Below, one piece after another: positions 29,730 through 42,939 of a stretch of DNA of 64,000 bases. Where the stretch lies: the NCBI GenBank assembly GCA_963965975.1, contig OZ014414.1, positions 7,722,730 through 7,786,729 on the forward strand. The letters run 5' to 3'. A program made the translations under genes and the position numbers. Origin of the DNA: Xestospongia bergquistia. Its lineage: Eukaryota; Porifera; Demospongiae; Haplosclerida; Petrosiidae. The notes under the pieces were generated by a model that saw nothing but the letters and a program-made list of their open reading frames with translations, did not search any database and was not told where the DNA came from. Position 1 is the first letter of the stretch. The number at the start of each line of letters is the position of its first letter.

Positions 29730-30784
29730 TTAACGAATATATAATTCAATGATATCCAAAGGAGTATCTTCATCATAACCACCTTGATTTCCACATACCC
29801 TAAGTTCAATATCTTCAGTGGTAGTCTCATTGAGAGATTTTATAAACCATGGCATCTTAGGGTTAGTACAACATGGTCTCTCATTTTCATTACATTGTTG
29901 TCCATCCCACAATGGATCACTGGCATATAGAACATTTTGCCAATTTTGTCCTGCAGGTAATCCAGATTCACAATAGTGATCATTACCTACAAAACCAGGT
30001 ACCGTTGTTCCTGTACTCCCAGTATTACATGGACATAAAAGATGACCCTGAGAGTAACTCTCACGTAAACCACAAGCATAAGTCCAGATAGGTTTATGAG
30101 GATTACTACCATAAGTAATGGTAACACCATCAACATATGTGTTACAGTTCTCAATGTTTGGACTGCATTACTATTATACAAAGGTGGAAATCCATCTGGT
30201 GAGTTAAACTGGTAACCTCTTATTTGACCACAGATCTCACTGTAATTATTTCCTCTTGAGGAAAAGAATGTTGAGCCCAATGTTGAATAATTAGAAAGAC
30301 CACAAACTCCATGATCTATGTTGGTAAAATGTCGTAGTGTTAGTCCAGGAAGACAGGTAACACCAGGTTCACTCATGTTGAGATAACCTATTCTCATCCA
30401 GCCTCCCTTACCATCACAATTACTACCTTCCATATCACAGTAGACGTTGACAATACTACCATTATTTAAAGTGAGGCTATAATATCCTGATGTAACAGTA
30501 GGGATGGCTTGTAGTAGAGCAATGCAGGAACTATATAGAAATGTATGTTTGATACAAGATGTAGGTACTGATGATGGACAAAATATGAACTTGACTTCAT
30601 TGCTTTCTTTCAACTTAAACTTCTTTCCACTGTTACTAGGAATACAACAATAGTGTTCGTAGAGTGAGGGAGTATGTAGACTAGTACAGTCAGCCATACA
30701 AACAGAGGAGGCTTCACTTAACAAAATCATCAGAAAACCAATAAGGGCACAAAGAATCATCAACATTACTTTCTTAGACGACAT
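29730..30784 (-). pseudogene. Fibrinogen-like gene copy H, one frameshift
   Basis: From Met at 30784 (MSSKKVMLMILCALIGF, signal peptide) the frame is open through CMADCTSL, YCCIPSNSG, CDMEGSNC, GGWMRIGYLNM and GYQFNSPDGFPP. It then loses frame near 30165, where paralogues read AATGCCAGTCC and this copy reads AATGCAGTCC, one C short. The remainder, down to WDGQQCNENERPCC and DTPLDIIELYIR with TAA at 29730-29732, is intact in another frame. With a single lesion it is either a very young pseudogene or an assembly error; no splice pair removes the shift. Confidence 0.78.
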
Positions 30785-32422
30785 TATGTGAGTCTATCAA
30801 CCTGATGTGTTATCATGATATGTAATGTAAGTAGTTGTTTAAATGTAGTTTGCATTCCAGGGTCACACCCTTATTAACTACCTCTGTATTGTTAAGTATA
30901 CTTGTGGCTATATATCAGCTGGCTGAGAATAGCTAGGAACTGAAGTTATCTAAAAAAGAAAGCCTCCTAAGTATGTACAGTCTAGAATTTGTAATTCCAG
31001 CCCTACCACTCAACTTTTCATATGTGTTATTATTCATAATCTTTATTTATTAGATATTGTTATATATCATCATCTTATTCATTGTATATTAATAACCTGC
31101 AATTTTAGAGAGCAGTAATGTGCCTTTTATCTTGTACTACTACCAGATGATAGACAGCACACAAGATATGTAACAATTAACAATGGAATGTAGGTTGTGC
31201 AAAACCTGTCCTTGCAAACGTCACAATCAAAGATGCTTGTGGTGTAAATTGCTGTTGATCAAGAGCCATTTACTGGTCTTCCATATTTATGACCAAGGAT
31301 ACAAATTTCCTTGTATCATATCATCATATTTAGTCATTGGTATAGGGGAGTGGCCCTTGAAATGTTGCCAACTCTCAACCCTTCCACATTACTGGTGACA
31401 GCCAGCTGAGTCTTGTCCAAAGCAGACTATCAAAGGACCCAATGAAAAGTTAAACTATATGTCAAGCATGCCAATGATATTTGTCAACTAACCTCAACAA
31501 TGTCACATAAGATTGTCACAATACTCTAATTAAAGCTTTGTAAGTATGTATGCACAGAGATAACATTTTATAAAGATATTTGTTCTAGTACTTTTACTTT
31601 ATTATTGCTGACTGTATATATCTCATTAATCTGTAACACAATACATGTGTGCGTTCAACAATGTACAAATGGTTAGAATCAGAACTAACATAGTATTAAC
31701 TTACAAGCACATATAGAGATATAATTATATGTTCTCTACAAAACATATTGTTAGTGAATATATATTATGTGACAATGAGAACAGCTAATCAGGGATATCA
31801 TATATCACATGCTATTTCTTAATCAAGGTCATACTACAAGTGTCACATTATATTATTAATAATACTAGAATAGTAAATCATACACTTCCATGATTAAATA
31901 AACTGTAAAAGTGAAACCCTTTATGATAACTCTCAACAAGATAACCAAAGAACATCAACTAATGTTATAGTATCAGTTTCATTATTCCAATTGTAGAATA
32001 TGGTAGAATTAGAATATGAAAACTTTAAATATCAGTTAAATGATGCAAATAGAATATTCTAAGTGTCAGTGAATCAATAAACAATGATGCAACTTACAAG
32101 TTCACCAATTCTGAATATATTAGTATCCCAATGTATTATTGATCAGAAGTATTGTTAAGATATGTATTTTTTAATCAATATGAAGTGGCCCTTTTTTATC
32201 CCTTTGCATATGACTGTACAAAGTGAAATTACAAACTTTAAATTAAAATCATTTTATCAAGTCATTTTATCTTAAGACAATTCAGGAAGAGATCCGTCAT
32301 CACAAATCAGCAATAAGTCATACATAAAAGCAGCAAGTGATACAGCATGTTAAAAATTAAATAATAAAGAATAGACACAGAAGACAAATGAAGCACTAAG
32401 TGTTACAGTCTATTAACAACTG
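30785..32422. other. Intergenic stretch without a recognisable gene
   Basis: Only the first ~170 bases are recognisable, as the promoter region of copy H duplicated at 28700-28897. A slightly less AT-rich patch at 31180-31420 has a 71-codon frame with several Cys but no homologue I recognise and no splice context. The rest looks non-coding. Confidence 0.5.
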
Positions 32423-35400
32423 TTATGGAACAAGAGGTTTCATTTGCACAAAGTCAAAGTTGTACAAGTCAGGCTAAAATAAAAAAAATAATGTAATTAC
32501 AAATTACTTTACAATTGATATGACAGCTAAATGGCAACATGTGTAGAATGATGTGTACAGGATGAACATTGTAGATTGCATTTTACTGAATGAAACAAAA
32601 ATACAACAACATGCAATGAGGTATATAAATGGATGAAGACTAGATTACTATAATGTAATATTGGAATAATTAAATGAATGAATGAATAGACAAATAAGTA
32701 AATAGATTACTTGGTCCAAATGAGAAGCATTAGCAATAGGACTTGTAGACCATTGAAATGGTGGAAGGTTCTTTATAAAGGATGCAATAAATATGTATAA
32801 AGTGTGAAATTTTTCACACATTACTAATCATAACTATTGTGCTATTGGTTTTTAATAACACTATCAACTTTATGTACCTGGTGAGTAGGACCAGACTCAG
32901 CTATTGAAGTCATTTCCAAAGCCATATGGAAATCAGCTATCTATGAACAAGTAGAAAGTGTTATGATTAATATAATATTATGATTGAACAGATAGAATTA
33001 ACAAATGGATGAGACAAAGAGATATAGACAATGATTATATAGAGACAACTGATACCTTGGTGTCTACACATCCATGAATGGAAGGTTTTTCCTGTAGATC
33101 TCCTCGACTACAGATGGCATTCATAGGATTACCCTCTGAATATGGATCATTTTTGTAGTCTATATGACACAAGTAATAAAGTAGGTCAATGTTATAAGAT
33201 CATTTGTTAATAATAATTACTTCATGCACATAATTTATTCATTGCACTTCATACAGGTGGACCTACCATTGTATCTCATTAAATATTTCATTGTTTCCAT
33301 GTCAACAACCTAGAATAGCACGAAATATTAATGCTATCACTTAGAACACACACACACATACTCTCTTTCTCTCTCTTGTGACAATTTAATTGATATATCT
33401 TTACCTTGCCCTGATCTCTTCTGAAGATTTTAGCTCTTGGATACAAATCATGACTAGCATCAGGACCCATTGTTGCAACTACCGCTGGCCATCCACTCTT
33501 ATTAGCTATACTCTCATAAAATGGCACATTGTATGATGCCCAGTACCCTTCCCTTAAAATAGCAGTCTGATCAGCATATTCCACATACCTAAATACATTA
33601 GAAAACTCAATGTTATAACTATAAGTAGCATTGTATGTCTACTAATTACTATACCGTTATATTGAGCGACTGATATTGATGATTTGAATAATTTTTTAAC
33701 ATGGCAAACTTTAATAGTTGCCATTAAATAAAAAAATGGAGTTTTAAATGTGATGGCTTTTAGTAATTAAAATTAAAACATGCTATAGGTTATGGTAGTA
33801 TCCATGGCTACTGTGATCCACCACATATCTATGCTAGTGTGTTAACAACAGAAGAATGATATCAATGGATGTACTTTAATTCTTACCCTGGTATCTGTTC
33901 TACTACCCAGAGTGTCCCATCTTCTAAATCGTTAGTGAGGTTGATCTTCTTCAAATCCAATACCATGTACTGATTATTGTATGTACCTTAAATATCAGTG
34001 ATAAATAAGAGTCTGGTTATTTGTATTTAATGATTATATTATGTATGCAAAATTGTACGTGGTAAGCACTTCAAAATAATAAGTGTCAGGTATAAGTTAT
34101 CAGTAACACAGAAACTGTATTAATGTGAAAATTACAAAGTAGCATACACTGTTACTGGATGCCTTCAGTCCAGTGTATTTTGTAATTATATTTAGAATAG
34201 ATATGGTATGATACAATATGAGACTCAACTTACTCTAATTGGCTTACCAGAGTTATATTCAGCAACATACTCTGACCATTCTTTGCCATTTGAAGCAAGC
34301 CAGTTAGCTAGTCTGACTCGATGCCATGAAAGCAACGACTGAGGAGTAGAGTATTTGTAAATACTATAATCACTAATCTCATTAGTAGTTTGTAGCATCA
34401 TCATTTTACTATAAGAGAACAAAATAATACAATAAGTGTATTCATTATAATCAGTAATTGTAAATCTATCAACAATTCTACGTGTTAACCTGACATGTTC
34501 TCATAGTCAGGTAAGACTCTGATGTACTCAACACAGTTTATGAAGACAAATACTGACCTGTCCATAATGTAGAAGTCATCCCATGAAGACAGGACTCCAG
34601 CATAACTTGAGAAACTGGTCACTTTAGAAGCTAAAAGAACACATAATGTTATCCTCTATAATAGCAGAATATTATCTCTCTTACCAGCATGTGGATCTCG
34701 TAGATTAAAGGCATAATGTTTATATACTCTCACCATAGATTGATAAATATACCAACTATAGTAAGATACCAATAATTTTAATGCAGGAATAAAGTATAAA
34801 AATAATAATTTTAATATTATAGATGTATTAGAACCTTGAATGTGATGCATAAATGTTCTCATAGCCAGGTAACACTTTGATAAGTACAGAACAGTGACCT
34901 TGACCGAACACCTATAGAAAAGAAAGAGGGAATGAACAATATACAATACAAATAAGCTACTGAATAATATGATTTTATGTATCAACTGTTGATTTAAGTT
35001 TTATTATACAAATTAATTTTAATTCTGAAATGAATAATATTGAAAGTAAATTATATCATACAAATAGTCACAAGGGAATTTCTGAATTGGTAGAGTAAGG
35101 ATAATAGGTGCTGTGTAAAGCTATTAATTTAAGTAGAAGTTAATATACTATAAGAAGAATGAGTTCACTGTAAGAGCTATGTATCATCAAGTCCTGTACT
35201 AATAATTCATACATGGAACTCTTACCCAATCCATTTGCTCATTTTTAGTCATTTTACTAACATCAAATGATCTATTTTTGATAAAGTTCTGAATGTCAAA
35301 ATAGTCACCATTACCAGCTAAATAATCAAATTGCCAATCTTCCATCATCTGTTAAAAAATTAAAACAAATTAAACAATACAAGAAAGAACAATTTAGTGT

Positions 35401-37433
35401 TAATATACAGTGCCAAAGTCTGTCATACAATTCCAAAGCTACCAATATCTTTCATTACCAATCCATAATACTGTTCACAATAGCTTATACATTGATAAAG
35501 CATATTGAGTTAACCAATACATAGTCATTATTACTCACAAAGCATCACTAAGCTAATTTGTTACTGATAAACACTTGAGAGTACTACAGTTAACTGTCAG
35601 ACCTATGAAGGCTCTGTTTAACATTTTCATTAGTTAGACAAGAATGATTATGGATGCTGGACCTATGTCTATGAAAGCTACTACTATGAAGTTGTATTAG
35701 GACATCCATATATACTACACACATGTCCTTTTTGAGAAGTTATTTCTTAAAGGACATGGATCTAATTCCATAGTAATTAGTAATAAAAACATTATTTGTT
35801 GTTAATATTTTTCAATGTATGTTGTAGGCATGCTTGCAACTTAAGCAACCATGAATTGGGGGGAACCTATCTATTTAATAGTGACCTGGTCAATATATGT
35901 GACCTGATTTGCAAAAAGGGACCACTTCTGTCAAAACATTTGTGATCTTATTTGTGAAAAAAAACATTGTTAAAAGATACCAAAAAACAGTTTTGCATAC
36001 ATATAGAATAGTTATGCATATATAACAACTGTATGTATACAAAAATGTTTTATGAGATATTTTAACAGTTGATTTTTCACAAATCAGGTCACAAATGTTT
36101 TGACAGAAGTGGTCTCTTTTTGCAAATCAGGTCACATATGTATGAAACTATTGTACCTGATCAGATGGTGCATACATTCTGTATCCTAACTTCATTCCTG
36201 AAGCATGAAAATAAATACAGTAATTCAATCACACTAATTAGAAGATTATATACAGTATATTAAGAGAAATGGCTCTGTATGATAGATTATTCATTATTAG
36301 TAAAATGAAGAACTGGAATTTATATTTGCATTAATTTATAACCCTCTATAAGTGTATACCTTCAAACTGTTGGTAGATTAAGTTAATATATGTCCAATAC
36401 ACAGAATTGTTAGTGTCAATCATATTTGTCATCCAATCTCTCTAAAAAGGAAAATGATTTGATTTTAGCAAATTGAATGGATTTCGATGGCATGTTTATT
36501 TACTTGTTGCTTGTAGTAACTCTTCACTTTTTCAATTGTGGTGGTATCTTCATTAATAAAGTAAACAGAATAAAGATTTTTGTATAAAGAATAGATCTCC
36601 CTAACAAGAAAATGTTTTTGTATTGTATAAAAAGAATGCAAACAAGTTGATATAACAAGAATTAAAATTATGTTTATTTAACTCAAACATACGTATGAGT
36701 CAAAGCTCCTTCTAAGAATCCAGCAGCTTTGACAACAGCTACATCACTGTAATCTGTTTTAGTAGCATATCCACCAGCTACATGAAGTTTGCCCCATCTA
36801 AAATGAACACACAATAAAATTGTCTATTTTGAATATTATAAATATTACACACAGGAAGTTAGAAATTTAGGTTGTAGATATTAACAGTAGAGAGGCTATA
36901 ATCTATATCATAAAGTCTAGTCTAGTTTGAACAATACCTTAAGTGTTAGGATCTGCTAAATTTAGTGATTTAAAAATGCATTCAATTTAGGTATTTCTAA
37001 ATCACATTCGATTCTATCTAAATATATCTGTAACATTTAAATTTTGAATGTATTCAAATGTAACAACTGTTATATTATTATGTAAATATAAAAATAGTAT
37101 TTTGAGTGATAATATTTAGGAAATGACTTTAAATCTTCTGACCTGCCAATGACTTGTTATTAAGTGCTATATAGCTACATACTAATATATCTATATTTCA
37201 TATATACCCATCAATGTTCTGAGTTTTTAAATAAGACCCATAGGCTGCACCATACTCCTTGTCTTGTACACCCAACTTTAATGTGTAGTTAAACCTAAAT
37301 AAGTAGTGGTCACGTTATTATTAATAGAAGGAGCTTACCCATCATAATAGACAGTTCCTGATGACACATATTGAGAAGATATTGGCCAAAAAATGACAGC
37401 AAAAAATAGAATGACCAGATACCGTTTAGCCAT
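32423..37433 (-). CDS. PLBD: Phospholipase B-like protein, 18 exons (538 aa)
   Basis: Eighteen exons join in frame on the - strand: 37433-37339, 37294-37208, 36797-36693, 36600-36504, 36441-36360, 36197-36157, 35348-35226, 34911-34835, 34755-34685, 34630-34558, 34408-34248, 33986-33887, 33588-33405, 33309-33267, 33159-33056, 32940-32878, 32770-32711 and 32473-32423. The product begins with a signal peptide ([20 protein letters not shown]) and contains family blocks [96 protein letters not shown] and the end [13 protein letters not shown]. Length fits the family (about 550-590). Family members are lysosomal or secreted N-terminal-nucleophile hydrolases; the Cys of GHCS is the expected nucleophile exposed by self-cleavage. 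PLBD1 versus PLBD2 is not settled, though [10 protein letters not shown] leans to PLBD1. No neighbour seems functionally linked. Confidence 0.93.
35894..36141. repeat. Inverted-repeat element in a PLBD intron
   Basis: Arms at about 35894-35980 and 36054-36141 are near-perfect reverse complements and share TGACCTGATTTGCAAAAAG and TCTGTCAAAACATTTGTGA. They are separated by about 70 nt of AT-rich spacer. It lies in the intron after the 41-nt exon (36197-36157), its nearer end about 15 nt from the donor. It looks like a small non-autonomous foldback or MITE-type element; target-site duplications are not clear. Confidence 0.75.
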
Positions 37434-37612
37434 TATTGCTGAGTGAGCAGTCGAATGGGTGGGGTTCACTTAACACAGGAAATAACTAAGCATAATCGTT
37501 TCGTCTAGAAAATCTTAATAATAAACTGAGTTGTAAATTAAGTATTATTAACAAAAAATACTTCAGCTTTCAATCTACATAGAGTTTGACTTTTTTAATG
37601 GGGAAATAGAGC

Positions 37613-38827
37613 TTAGCGAACATAAAATTCGAAAAAATCCACTGGAACAGTTTCATCAGGATAACCTTCACTGGTACACAACCTCAATTCAATATCATCT
37701 GTAGTAGACTGGCTAAGTGTCCTGACAAACCAGGGCATTTTAGGGTCATTACAACAGGGACGCTCGTTGAGATCACAATTTTGACCATCCCATAAAGCAT
37801 CTGTGAAGATGGCATCAGGAAAAGAACCATGACCATCATCTGCTCCAGACTCACAATAATAGTTATTGCCCACAAAAGAAGGAACAGTAGCTGAACTACC
37901 TGTATTACATGGACATGATTCCCAGTTGTCTTCATTCTCTCCACGGCCACAGATATAAGTCCATAGATGTTGACGAGTTGCACCACGTGTAGTGATAGAG
38001 ATTCCATCAACATATGGACCATCTAGAGAATTAACACCTCCACCATTATTAGGATAAATCCCATCAGTGATTCTATACTGGTATCCTCTTACTCTTCCAC
38101 AGACATGTTGATATGAGATATTTAAAGGACTAAATAGAGCACTGCTACATCCATTGTCATTACAATGGCTATTACAAATATGTGGCCTGTCACATAAAGG
38201 ATAATTAATTCCACTAAAGTAGTAAGTACTCAGTCCAGGAGGACAGGTAGCCCCTGGTTGACTCATGTCAAGATAGCCTACTCTCATCCAACCTCCTACT
38301 CCATCACAGTTACTACCCTCCATATCACAATAGACAGATATAAGGGTACCATTAAAAGCTCGTATTTTGTAAAATCCTGATGGAGCCAGGTTGTTCTCTT
38401 GCAGAATTTCTAAGCACCCAGAAGGATACGAGTGAATGAACTCAGATATTGATCCTAATTGCTTTAAAAGCCTTTGAAAATGATATTCTGTACCATTCCC
38501 ACACTGGTAAGACACTTCAGCACAATGCTGTGAAGGATAGAATTCTGTAAAATTGTTGTTATCGATGTACTCCTTTCCATTACAGACCACACAATTACCA
38601 GTAGGAGTAACAACATTTGATAGTTCACTCAAAGATCCTGAAAGACCATGACCACATGGAAAGTTATCAGGATAGATCCTAACAGGAACATCAGTAATGG
38701 TCATGTCCTGAAGATGATTTGGGTTTCCATTACATGAAACAATGCAAGAGATAAGGACACTTAACAAAAAAGTACAGTTGACACCCAAACACATCATTAT
38801 TGCTCTTGAGGATGTACAACTACTCAA
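37613..38827 (-). CDS. Secreted fibrinogen-like protein, intact copy I (404 aa)
   Basis: A single open exon. The signal peptide is MMCLGVNCTFLLSVLISC, so the Met at residue 11 or 12 may be the true start rather than the first at 38827. Residues ~40-145 form an N-terminal region different from copies G and H (TDVPVRIYPDN, CVVCNGKEY, FYPSQHC) but shared with copy N. The fibrinogen-like start is at ~150-185 (SGFYKIRAFNG, CDMEGSNC, GGWMRVGYLDM). The Cys-rich C-terminal part follows with CGRVRGYQY, HLWTYICG, CPCN, FVGNNYYCES, WDGQNC, RPCC, MPWF, ending FFEFYVR. It is the only intact member of the three copies in the segmental triplication. Its 5' end lies in a 100-bp tandem duplication. Confidence 0.8.
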   Translation of the reverse strand: MSSCTSSRAIMMCLGVNCTFLLSVLISCIVSCNGNPNHLQDMTITDVPVRIYPDNFPCGHGLSGSLSELSNVVTPTGNCVVCNGKEYIDNNNFTEFYPSQHCAEVSYQCGNGTEYHFQRLLKQLGSISEFIHSYPSGCLEILQENNLAPSGFYKIRAFNGTLISVYCDMEGSNCDGVGGWMRVGYLDMSQPGATCPPGLSTYYFSGINYPLCDRPHICNSHCNDNGCSSALFSPLNISYQHVCGRVRGYQYRITDGIYPNNGGGVNSLDGPYVDGISITTRGATRQHLWTYICGRGENEDNWESCPCNTGSSATVPSFVGNNYYCESGADDGHGSFPDAIFTDALWDGQNCDLNERPCCNDPKMPWFVRTLSQSTTDDIELRLCTSEGYPDETVPVDFFEFYVR

Positions 38828-38980
38828 TGTTAAACATTGTCCATCACATGACTAATACCATAAAGTGGGTGGACATGAACACACCCAAACACATCGTTAT
38901 TGCTCTTGAGGATGTACAACTACTCAATGTTAAACATTGTCCATCACATGACTAATACCATAAAGTGGGTGGACATGAAC
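38781..38980. repeat. 100-bp tandem duplication over the start of copy I
   Basis: Two near-identical 100-bp units (starting at 38781 and 38881, differing at one base in the CATCATTATT/CATCGTTATT stretch) span the first codons and 5' flank. The homologous position in copy J (~45100-45195) has one unit. Confidence 0.9.
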
Positions 38981-39760
38981 ATAGTACAGAGTGGATTCAT
39001 TTTATGTGCGTTAAGTATATTCATAACATGATGATATTGGCTCTACAGCATCTCACATTATAAATTAATATTACTTGCTGATTAACTGATCAAACAATAA
39101 TTTTACTACACGACTAAATTTGTTAGAGTGCATTATACATTACAATAGACACTAGAATGCATTATACTGTAGCTAGTGTACATGTATATGAGTTTGTTTA
39201 GGAATCCTATTGTGTCTTGTGTTATTTTGCAAAGATTCATTTAACTATAAAGAATATTTAATAAATGAAAGTATTGTATAGAAAAATATAATAGATCTAG
39301 TTATTTACCAATTGTATGCAGTACCTAAGTTACTATTGTTATTAATAAAAGTAAGTTCCTAACAACAATGTAGTAATTAAATTATGACGTGTATCTTCTC
39401 TTTATCTTCATTTTAACTTTGTTGTTCCTTAATGTTTTTATGATGTAGACATACTGTATGCAACTATAAAAAATAGTAAGAATAATTGAAAAGCTAATCA
39501 GAGGATGTTGGTTCAAAATACAATTAGCAAATTAATCAGTAAAGGAGTGTTGTCCAGATTTTCCATTAGAATCCTCTTAGAATCCTACCCACAGTGCTGT
39601 CTCATATCATAAATTACATATAAGATGGTGGGACTGTGGGATCACTTTTTACAGTATGGGGCTGTGGAATTATGCATGGACAGGATAGAATCTTCTTATT
39701 GGCATCCTATAGGTACTGTGATGGCAACCCCAGACATGTATGAGTAATAGTGCAACTAGT

Positions 39761-42700
39761 TTAACTATCAAATAAATATGAATAATTAATTTTACCTTTG
39801 TAGTCAAGTGATCTTGCTATGATTTCCAGCTTTTTGCTTTCTCCTTCACTTTGTTCGTGTATTTCACTTGCAGCTTTCATTAGCTTAATAGCAAGTGTTT
39901 TCTTAGAGGCATCATTTTCACTGGACAGGTCTTCCCAAACAATTAGAATTGTCATGCAAAGTCTCCATTTTGATTTTTCTTTTAAAAAGATTATTTCTGG
40001 TACATCAAGACATCGACAAACAACATACAATGTTTCATCTGACAATTCTAACATTCCCTTAGCCACCATATAAGCATCATCAAAAGACAAAGGATCTAAA
40101 AAATAAATATCACTGTAAGGTGGTGAGTTGCAAAAATAAAAACAATATCGCTAAGTATATGTGTTCATTTTTATTGCATATACATACTAATAGATAGTTG
40201 TATAGTCAGTTGTCAAAACCATAAACACCCTTTAAAATGTGTCATAGTAGACAAAGAATTATTATGAATCTGCTACATGCACCTTTGTGTAAGTACTGCC
40301 ACAATGAAAATTATAATAGGATAACTGATCTAGGTAACACACACTAGTCCTTTTGAAGCTGTTTACTGAGTTATGCAATTATGAATCAGTTAAAATGACC
40401 AATCTATTAAACAATGATGAATCTAAAAAAATTATTGTATTTATGGTTACCTCCATTAAGAATTTTGTATTTAGGAACTTGATTTTTCACCTATAGCAGA
40501 GAAGGACAATAAGGACAATTATTATCTATGATCCATGCACTGTATGTGGAGTACTAGATTGATGATATACAAGGAATACTATATCATTACCTTGTTAAGT
40601 ACAGCATTGTACTCAAAAAGAGGACTATTAAGCCTTCCATTAGCTTTGCATATTTGACATAACTCATTATTTGGTAAGTGATGATAACGTTGCTGAAGTT
40701 TATATATAGCAGTTTGGTCTAGTTCATTTGAACATATAACTCCAAAATTGTATTTAAATTTTGTCATCTCCATCATTTCATGGCAGACAGTGATGACTTG
40801 CTCTATAACATCTTCATATAGTTGCTGTGGCGGAAAACGAAACTCAATAACATCACCAAGATAGACCAATTTAAAAATAACTCCATCATCTTTACTGTCG
40901 GAGTGTGCTCTAATACTTGTCACGTTAACGTTTGGTTGCTCAGGAATATACAGCATAGCTTTCTCATACATTTTAAGGAATAATTTAGTAAAGGCAACAT
41001 TTGGGCGTATTATTGCTCGATTGACATCACGTAACAGACACAATGCATTTGGTTCGTGTTCAGTAATAGCTGATGCTGTACTTGCATCAGGAACATAATA
41101 AACATGCTCCTGGTCACTAAGCGGAAGTAAATTACCTATTATCCGACCTGGTTCTACTTCCACTGCTATTCCAAAATGCACAAGGGAGCTCATCATGACA
41201 AAAGCTTTCTCTTCATCACCAAATATATTTACTGCTCTTGATTTTGTCACTAATCCATATTTTGTAACTAGGTGGTCAATCTCAGAAGATAGATAAAACA
41301 GCTTGTCTAGCTCATGAAAATATGGAACGGGTTGTAGAATAACAAAATCGGACTCATTGTTGATAAGACTGATATCAATGATGCTACCTAAAGATGTAAA
41401 AAATTTGCAAAAATCCTCAAAATCATCACCAGATATTTTAAGTTCGCTTGCTTTTGACTGTAAAACATCTCTTTTGATATACAATAAACCTTCTCTTTGG
41501 TAGAATAAGCTACGAAGGAAAATGTACGAGAGAGGTAGTTTAATGTGTTTATCGAGCTCCGTGTTAACAATCTCATCAAATTTTTCCTTGAGTAAAACTT
41601 CTTTGTCTTCTACAACAAATTGTATAACATCTTGCATATCAACAAGACCCTTGACATTCATTTGATCGGCTGCAAATGAAAACTGCTCCTTCATACGTTC
41701 TATTTTATCAATTTCAACAGAGCCATCATGACAAGCCACTAACTCACATACGTTCGTGCGATCGTGATACTTTGACGATCCTAGTTGAGCTGAGCGAAAA
41801 AGATGATAAAGTCGAGCATGCCATTTCAGTATAGATGCTTTGTCTGGACTCTCATTTGGTAACTCTGGAGGGTCATAAAGGCGGGGAAAGTCACGCTCAA
41901 GGTCAAAAAACATCCATACACGGCTACTGTATAAATGACCAGCTAGAAATGGAAGAATGTAAAGGGCTGTTTTACTGGTACTAACATCCCATATGTTGAT
42001 CATGGCAATTCCACTTGGTAGAGCTTCATTCCAGCCGGGCTGTTTTCTAGGAGACACTCTGTTCAGATGAAAATCTTGAATCATTTGTCTGAAATGACGA
42101 TCAAGATCTTTATCGTTGTCAAAAATAGATTCACCATCGCTAGGACTTTCAATATCTTTTATAAACACCTCTTGCAAATAATAATGATGTTTTATAGCTG
42201 ATTCCATGACTAAAGCATACTTAAATTTATTGGAATAGATCAATGATGTAGTGGCAGGTTTTCTTACTGCTGATGCTTCAAAAAAGGATACGCCATGTTC
42301 TTCACCTTTAGGAAATTCTCCACACTGCATTTGCTTCAGTAAGCTTTGACAAGCAATCGATTTGCTGCTGTTAGGTAGACCAGTAATGCAGAGAATAATA
42401 GGTACAGCTTTGGCTGTAATACGTGGATTGGTGATTGCTTCCTTCAATTTCTCGGCAGATAATTTAACAGACTTTATCTCTATATATAGAGAAATAAATA
42501 AGTCATGTTGATTTATAATTTAATATAATTTATAACAATTATGTTGTTTAAATAATCAATTGTCCAATTAATTTACATAATTAATAAATAAATACATTTG
42601 CACTCAGCTGGATTGCATAGACATTAATTGCATACCTAACAAAGCTTCAGTACAGCTTTACTATTTTATAGTTTTTTTAAAAAATAAATGTAACAGAATA

Positions 42701-42939
42701 TACATTAAGGAACTGTAATATAGAGTGGAAACTGATTTAATAAAATGACGGCATCCAAAAAAATATGGACCTAAGTTTTCTTACATAATCTGTTATTATA
42801 GCTTACTAAGGTCATCAGATGTTGGTGCACTCTGAACTATCCAATAGTTGTGAGATAAATTAGTACCAGCAACACATTCAGAACTTGTATTAGGTAAAAT
42901 TCTAGACTTCCCATTTACAACCAGATGATCTATTTCATC
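39761..42939 (-). CDS. P-loop NTPase-like protein with C-terminal death-fold domain, copy 1 (first exon lost)
   Basis: Four exons are intact and in frame: 42939-42807, 42479-40591, 40490-40451 and 40095-39761. They encode the same protein as copy 2 with a handful of substitutions: a P-loop GLPNSSKS, an NIWDVSTSKT segment, a winged-helix/COR-like middle (LPLSYIFLRSLF, FCKFFTSLGSIIDIS) and a C-terminal all-alpha domain (LSDETLYVVCRCLDVPE, LIVWEDLSS) that resembles death-fold domains. The first coding exon is missing: the sequence corresponding to 49592-49795 of copy 2 is deleted, leaving CTTTCTT joined to CGCGTTTACG at ~43390, so the MAGYPSP start is gone. Translation would need another start. 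Confidence is lower for function than for the exon structure. Confidence 0.65.

Noticed and set aside
31183..31398. 71-codon frame with several Cys
   Set aside because: No homologue recognised, no paralogue in the window, and no clear splice or promoter context.
39819..40073. + strand frame opposite the death-fold exon (also at 46037-46291)
   Set aside because: It is the antisense shadow of a conserved - strand exon and appears identically in the duplicate.
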